Positions 58,865 to 64,000 of a stretch of 64,000 bases of DNA are shown here, in pieces. The DNA comes from Amycolatopsis eburnea (lineage in GTDB: Bacteria; Actinomycetota; Actinomycetes; Mycobacteriales; Pseudonocardiaceae): contig NZ_RSEC01000032.1 of the NCBI RefSeq assembly GCF_003937945.1, positions 434,001 through 498,000 of the forward strand, read 5' to 3'. The position numbers were made by a program, and so were the translations under genes. Position 1 is the stretch's first letter, and each line of letters begins with the position of its first letter. A model generated the notes under the pieces. It had not been told where the DNA came from. It did no database searches and saw only the letters and a list, made by a program, of their open reading frames with translations.

Positions 58865-59935
58865 TCAGTCGGGGGAAAACACCGGTCTCGCGGGCCGGTG
58901 CCGACGGGTGGCGTCGCGGGCCGGGTCCCAGCGGTGCGCTCGCGCCGGATCGGGCGGTGCCGGGGTCCGGCTCAGGACCGCGCCGGGGAAGCCGCCGGTT
59001 TCGGGCAGGGCGCCGCCCTGTCCGTGCCACGCGGGGGCCGGGCAGGGTGGGGACCACCGGTGCGGAGCGGTTCGCGGCGGTGCGGTCGTGCCGCAGGCTC
59101 GGCGCGGGCCGGACTTCGCCGCTGCGGTGGTGTCACAGGCCGGGACGGGGCGGGGCTTCGCCGCCGCGGTGGTGTCACAGGCCGGAACGGGGCGGGGCTT
59201 CGCCGCCGCGGTGGTGTCACAGGCCGGAACGGGGCGGAGCTTCGCCGCCGTGACGCTGCCGCAGGCCGGGACGGCGGGTCTCCTGGTTGCCGCGACGCCG
59301 CAGCAGGCCCGGGCCGCGTGGGTCTTCGCTGCCACGACGCCACCCCGGGCCCGGACCAGGTCGATCTTCGCCGCCGCGACGTCGCCACAGGCACCGGCCA
59401 GGTCGGTCCTCGTCGCGGCGCTGCTGGGGGCCCGGACCGGGTGCCCGGCCGCGGGACCGGCGTCGCGGCGGGGAGTGGCTCTGTCCCGGGCACCGCCGCC
59501 GTCGGGCACGCGAGAGGGCCGTGGCGGGATGTCGCCGACAGTGTCGACCAGCGGCTGTGCGGTGTCCCGGACCACCGGCGCGACGGACCGCACCGTGTCC
59601 TCGACGACGCCCACCACCTTCCGCGGCGACGGAGCCGCGGCCCCGGCACCGCCGCACCTGGCGTCCACGGCCGCGGAGGTGAGGAACCCGACGACCCGGT
59701 CGCACGGCGAACCGGCCTCGGCACGGTCCAGTGCCGCGCTCAGCAGGAACGCCAGGAGCAGCAGCCCGCCGACGACGAGCAGCCGTGCGGTCCAGCGACC
59801 GGCAGCCGCCGCGGTGGGCGCGGGGCGCCCGGTCGTCACAGTCAAAGCCGGATCGTCCGTTCGGTCTCGCCTTCTCGTCCGTTCGCCGGGTTGCCGACGT
59901 CCGGGCGGGGTATTCGGCGGCGAAAGGCACTTCAC
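58865..59935 (-). CDS. Probable single-span membrane protein with ACDTTAAAK repeats
   Basis: A 356-residue frame. One N-terminal span (WTARLLVVGGLLLLAFLLSAALD) precedes CDRVVGFLTSAAVDARCGG and a long exported region with Cys-containing repeats: at least three 14-residue PACDTTAAAKPRPV units (42-bp repeat, 59115-59240) and more diverged ones (ACGDVAAAKIDLVR; CGSVTAAKLRP). The opposite strand is also open, but lacks a signal or span. The start may be GTG 59935 or GTG 59839. Unrecognised; surface exposure is inferred. Confidence 0.5.
   Translation of the reverse strand: MKCLSPPNTPPGRRQPGERTRRRDRTDDPALTVTTGRPAPTAAAAGRWTARLLVVGGLLLLAFLLSAALDRAEAGSPCDRVVGFLTSAAVDARCGGAGAAAPSPRKVVGVVEDTVRSVAPVVRDTAQPLVDTVGDIPPRPSRVPDGGGARDRATPRRDAGPAAGHPVRAPSSAATRTDLAGACGDVAAAKIDLVRARGGVVAAKTHAARACCGVAATRRPAVPACGSVTAAKLRPVPACDTTAAAKPRPVPACDTTAAAKPRPVPACDTTAAAKSGPRRACGTTAPPRTAPHRWSPPCPAPAWHGQGGALPETGGFPGAVLSRTPAPPDPARAHRWDPARDATRRHRPARPVFSPD
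59115..59240. repeat. Three 42-bp tandem repeats
   Basis: Copies start at 59115, 59157 and 59199, each beginning TTCGCCGC and ending near CGGGGC, with only a few mismatches. A fourth degenerates after 59241. The unit length is a multiple of three, so both strands stay open. Confidence 0.9.
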
Positions 59936-60035
59936 CTGAAGGAACCAGGCCGGCCAACCCCGGGTAGCTCTCTCCGGGAAACCTCAGGGACCATCCCGGA
60001 TGTCCCGCCGCCGCCCGTGCCGCATGCTTCTCGGT

Positions 60036-61316
60036 ATGAGTGGTGCGAGCGAAAGCCGGTCGACGAAGCCGGGGGTGTTGAACGGCTTCGAGGAGACCGC
60101 CAAGGACTTCTGGGCCAGCCGGCCGCGGCGGCCGCAGGCGGGGCGGAAGGTGGCCGGGGTGGCCGCCGGGTTCGGGTACCGGTACGGGGTCGATCCCGTC
60201 GTGGTGCGGATCGCACTGGTGGTCGCGACGATCTTCGGGGGCTTCGGCCTGACCTTCTACCTGCTGGCGTGGCTGTTCCTGCCGGGCGAGAACGACGAGG
60301 TCTCCGGCTTCGAGGGCCTCATCGGGCGCGGCCGGTCCTCGGTGTCGCCCGCCTTCGCCGTCGTGCTGGCCGTGCTCACGGTCGTCAGCGCCGGGGGGAT
60401 GTTCAGCTCCACCTGGTTCGACGGTGGCGGCCTGATCGGCTTCGCACTCATCTCCACCGCTCTCTACCTGCTGCACCGCAGCCGCGGGCACCTGAACCGG
60501 CCGGCGCCGGTCGTGGCGCGGACGCGGACCGAGGCCTTCACCGGGAACGGAGCCTTCACCATGACCGACACCGCCGAGGCGCCGTCGCCGGCGAAGGGGT
60601 GGGACCCCCTCGCCGCCGACCCGGCCGGCTGGGACCTGCCCGAGGCGCCGCCCGAGCCGCCGCGGCCGACACCGCCGCCGCCGTACCGGGCACCCGAGCG
60701 GCGGCCGCACTCCAAGGTCGGCTCGGTGACCTTCGCGCTCGCGGTGCTGACCGCCGGCGCCGGGGTGCTGCTGAACCTCAACGGCGCGGACTGGTTCTCG
60801 GCGCAGCACATCATCGGGCTGGTGCTCGGCGTGACCGGCATCGGTCTCGTCGCCGGCGCCTTCGCCCGCGGCGGGCGCGGCCTGATCGGGCTCGCGGTGC
60901 CGCTGGCGATCGTCGGGATGATCCTGACCACGGCGCCGTTCGAGAACCTCGACTTCCGCGGCGGCGTCGGCGACATCAAGCAGACGCCGGCCACGATCGC
61001 CGACGTGCAGCCGCTCTACCAGCACGCGGCCGGGGACATCGACCTCGACCTGAGCAAGCTGCCGGTCGGCGACCCGTACTCGACGACGATCTCCAACGGC
61101 GCGGGCGACACCAAGGTCATCGTGCCGGCGAACGCGGACGTCACCTACGAGTGCCACACCGGCGCGGGCTCGGCGGACTGCTTCGACCGCTCGACCGACG
61201 GCATCAGCCAGGCGGCGCTGAAGGGCACGGACAACGGCCCCGACGGCGTCGGCGGCCAGAAGATCACCCTGAAGGTGGACAACAGCGTGGGCAGCGTGGA
61301 GGTGCGACGTGGCTGA
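60036..61316 (+). CDS. PspC-domain membrane protein with LiaF-like C-terminus
   Basis: A 426-residue protein. The PspC domain (RRPQAGRKVAGVAAGFGYRYGVDPVVVRIALVVATIFGGFGLTFYLLAWLFLPGE) lies at about 30-85, followed by spans and a Pro-rich linker (PPEPPRPTPPPPYRAP), then more spans and an exported beta-rich domain (GDIDLDLSKLPVG ... NADVTYECHTGAGSADCFD) resembling the DUF2154/LiaF repeat. Such proteins modulate envelope-stress systems, here likely the PspC kinase to the left. ATG 60036 lies 7 nt after CATGCT. Overlaps the next gene by 8 bases. Confidence 0.87.
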   Translation: MSGASESRSTKPGVLNGFEETAKDFWASRPRRPQAGRKVAGVAAGFGYRYGVDPVVVRIALVVATIFGGFGLTFYLLAWLFLPGENDEVSGFEGLIGRGRSSVSPAFAVVLAVLTVVSAGGMFSSTWFDGGGLIGFALISTALYLLHRSRGHLNRPAPVVARTRTEAFTGNGAFTMTDTAEAPSPAKGWDPLAADPAGWDLPEAPPEPPRPTPPPPYRAPERRPHSKVGSVTFALAVLTAGAGVLLNLNGADWFSAQHIIGLVLGVTGIGLVAGAFARGGRGLIGLAVPLAIVGMILTTAPFENLDFRGGVGDIKQTPATIADVQPLYQHAAGDIDLDLSKLPVGDPYSTTISNGAGDTKVIVPANADVTYECHTGAGSADCFDRSTDGISQAALKGTDNGPDGVGGQKITLKVDNSVGSVEVRRG

Positions 61317-61551
61317 GCAGAACCCCTACGCCTACGACGACCCGGCGGACACCCAGCCCGCCAAGCGCGGCGGCTTCGACGTCTTCACGCTGATCGTCGG
61401 GATCGCGACCCTGCTGGTGTCGGCCTACGTCCTCTCGGACGGCGCCAGCTGGCTGCCCTCGTTCGACTTCCGCTGGGTGATCGCCGGCGGCGCGGTGTTC
61501 GTGGGACTGCTGCTGCTCGGCGCGTCGTTCGGCGGCAAACGCCGCCGCTAG
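61309..61551 (+). CDS. Small two-span membrane protein
   Basis: An 80-residue protein: MAEQNPYAYDDPADTQPAKRGG, then spans VFTLIVGIATLLVSAYVL and WVIAGGAVFVGLLLLGASFGG and a KRRR tail. Its GTG start lies inside the end of the PspC gene, so the two are co-translated and may form a complex. Unrecognised. Confidence 0.85.
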   Translation: MAEQNPYAYDDPADTQPAKRGGFDVFTLIVGIATLLVSAYVLSDGASWLPSFDFRWVIAGGAVFVGLLLLGASFGGKRRR

Positions 61552-61562
61552 CACCGAAAACC

Positions 61563-61596
61563 CTCGAGGCCCCGGATCCCACGCCGGGGCCTCGAG
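61563..61596. terminator. Bidirectional terminator between the PspC operon and guaA
   Basis: A perfect 13-bp stem (61563-61575 with 61584-61596) and 8-base loop between convergent genes. Confidence 0.88.
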
Positions 61597-61613
61597 CCTT
61601 GTCCAGGAGTGGA

Positions 61614-63171
<1,558 letters not shown>

Positions 63172-63279
63172 CTGAGGACCTCCTGGCGAGAAGCGGGAAT
63201 CGCGTCCATCGTCCCAGGTGGGCTGGGTCACCCGGGATTCAGGGCCGCCCCTGTCCGCGATCCGGCCTACGGTCCGCGT

Positions 63280-63825
63280 ATGGCTGTGAACTGGACCGAG
63301 GAGCTGACCGACCAGCTCGACTTCCACTGGAACACCCACACGCGCCCGAAGCTCGAAGGGCTCACCGACGACGAGTACTTCTGGGAGCCGGTCGCGGGTT
63401 GCTGGACCGTGCGGCCGCGGAAGTCCGACGACGAGCCCGGCACGGGCCCGTTCACCATCGACTTCGCCTTCCCCGAGCCGGTTCCGCCGCCGGTCACGAC
63501 GATCGCGTGGCGGCTCGGCCACATCCTGGTCGGCGTCCTGGGCATGCGGGCGGCGTCGCACTTCGGCGGCCCGGCGATGACCTACGACGACTACCCGTAC
63601 CCGGGGACGGCCGCGGAGGCGCTGGCGCTGCTGGACGAGTACTACGCCCGGTGGGTTTCCGGCGTCCGGTCACTCGACGAGGAGGCGCTGGCGCGGCCGT
63701 GCGGACCCGCCGAAGGCCCGTACGCGGAGTACCCGATGGCGACGCTGGTGCTCCACATCCACCGCGAGATGATCCACCACTGCGCCGAGGTCCTCCTGCT
63801 GCGCGACCTGTACCGCAACCGGTGA
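63280..63825 (+). CDS. DinB-family (four-helix metal-binding) protein
   Basis: A 181-residue DinB/YfiT-like four-helix protein. [43 protein letters not shown] at the start, [22 protein letters not shown] in the middle and [24 protein letters not shown] at the end supply the three His metal ligands expected of the fold (His in the LGHI segment and the HIHREMIHH block). Substrate unknown (thiol-dependent transferases occur in this family). ATG 63280 lies 6 nt after TACGGT (63268-63273). Confidence 0.88.
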   Translation: MAVNWTEELTDQLDFHWNTHTRPKLEGLTDDEYFWEPVAGCWTVRPRKSDDEPGTGPFTIDFAFPEPVPPPVTTIAWRLGHILVGVLGMRAASHFGGPAMTYDDYPYPGTAAEALALLDEYYARWVSGVRSLDEEALARPCGPAEGPYAEYPMATLVLHIHREMIHHCAEVLLLRDLYRNR

Positions 63826-63894
63826 GCTGTAACGGGGAGTCACCGTCGGCCCGATTGACCGGGTATCGAGGACGGCTCCTAGGGGGACCTGCGC

Positions 63895-64000
63895 ATGCTC
63901 TACCGACTCCGCCCGAAAGGCGCCCTGACCTGGTGTGATCTGCCGGGTTACGTGGTCTGCCGCGCCGACGACCAGCCCCCGCCCGACTGGGAGCGGCTGT
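63895..64000 (+). CDS. 5' end of an unidentified gene (partial)
   Basis: ATG 63895 follows an AGGGGGAC ribosome site. The visible 35 residues (MLYRLRPKGALTWCDLPGYV...) continue past the window end. Codon usage is typical of a real gene; not recognised. Confidence 0.6.
   Translation, partial: MLYRLRPKGALTWCDLPGYVVCRADDQPPPDWERL

Noticed and set aside
58563..59939. 458-codon plus-strand frame across the XRE and repeat genes
   Set aside because: It runs antisense to the XRE gene and lacks a signal or span; the reverse-strand frame has a plausible membrane span.

Overview
The window is high-GC DNA with almost exclusively G/C third codon positions, many GTG/TTG starts, ATGA gene overlaps and numerous apparently leaderless genes. 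This fits an actinomycete. Gene content and order suggest Pseudonocardiaceae, most likely Amycolatopsis (inference; no 16S gene is present). From about 30.8 to 46.0 kb the order purH-purN-perM-DUF5336-sucD-sucC-M23 peptidase-pcrA-chorismate mutase follows the Mycobacterium tuberculosis block Rv0948c-Rv0957.

Layout. 0-15.5 kb is a housekeeping mosaic: exonuclease III, an MBL hydrolase, a TetR/micropeptide/YdjM-like cluster, NADP isocitrate dehydrogenase, methyltransferases, DUF2000 with a divergent AraC gene, an HhH-GPD protein, EcsC, a TrmH-like methylase, two MFS exporters around an ArsR-type regulator, and folD-DUF3017. 15.7-18.8 kb is a 1012-residue protein ending in a TNT (NAD glycohydrolase toxin) domain. 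18.8-22 kb holds a pentapeptide protein, a VOC protein, an AraC regulator, a thioesterase and a methyltransferase. 21.9-28.5 kb is an SOS mutasome operon (imuA'-orf96-imuB-repeat protein-dnaE2) behind a consensus LexA box. 28.6-46.4 kb is the conserved block above, with a second LexA box in front of a small unknown gene and a Phe/Phe/Tyr leader peptide with competing hairpins in front of chorismate mutase. 46.7-52.1 kb encodes two membrane-anchored unknown proteins, a Ser/Thr kinase and an adjacent pseudokinase. 52-64 kb has LysR/EamA, a PspC-type two-component system, PspC proteins and guaA.

The most novel-looking locus is 56.0-58.8 kb. Two small homologous peptides share an N-terminal leader-like block and a C-terminal Cys-containing block, and are followed (ATGA overlap) by an M50-type membrane metalloprotease. 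A 14-bp hairpin lies between the peptide genes and an XRE regulator lies upstream. This looks like an undescribed RiPP-like export or maturation system inserted in an otherwise ordinary PspC/two-component/guaA neighbourhood.

Other signals worth checking are the likely attenuator before chorismate mutase, the SOS-controlled unknown gene, the two extra genes inside the mutasome operon, palindromic repeats embedded in the perM coding sequence, and the kinase/pseudokinase pair. No rRNA, tRNA, CRISPR array, insertion sequence or prophage was seen. All functional names rest on sequence motifs read by eye; no database search was run.
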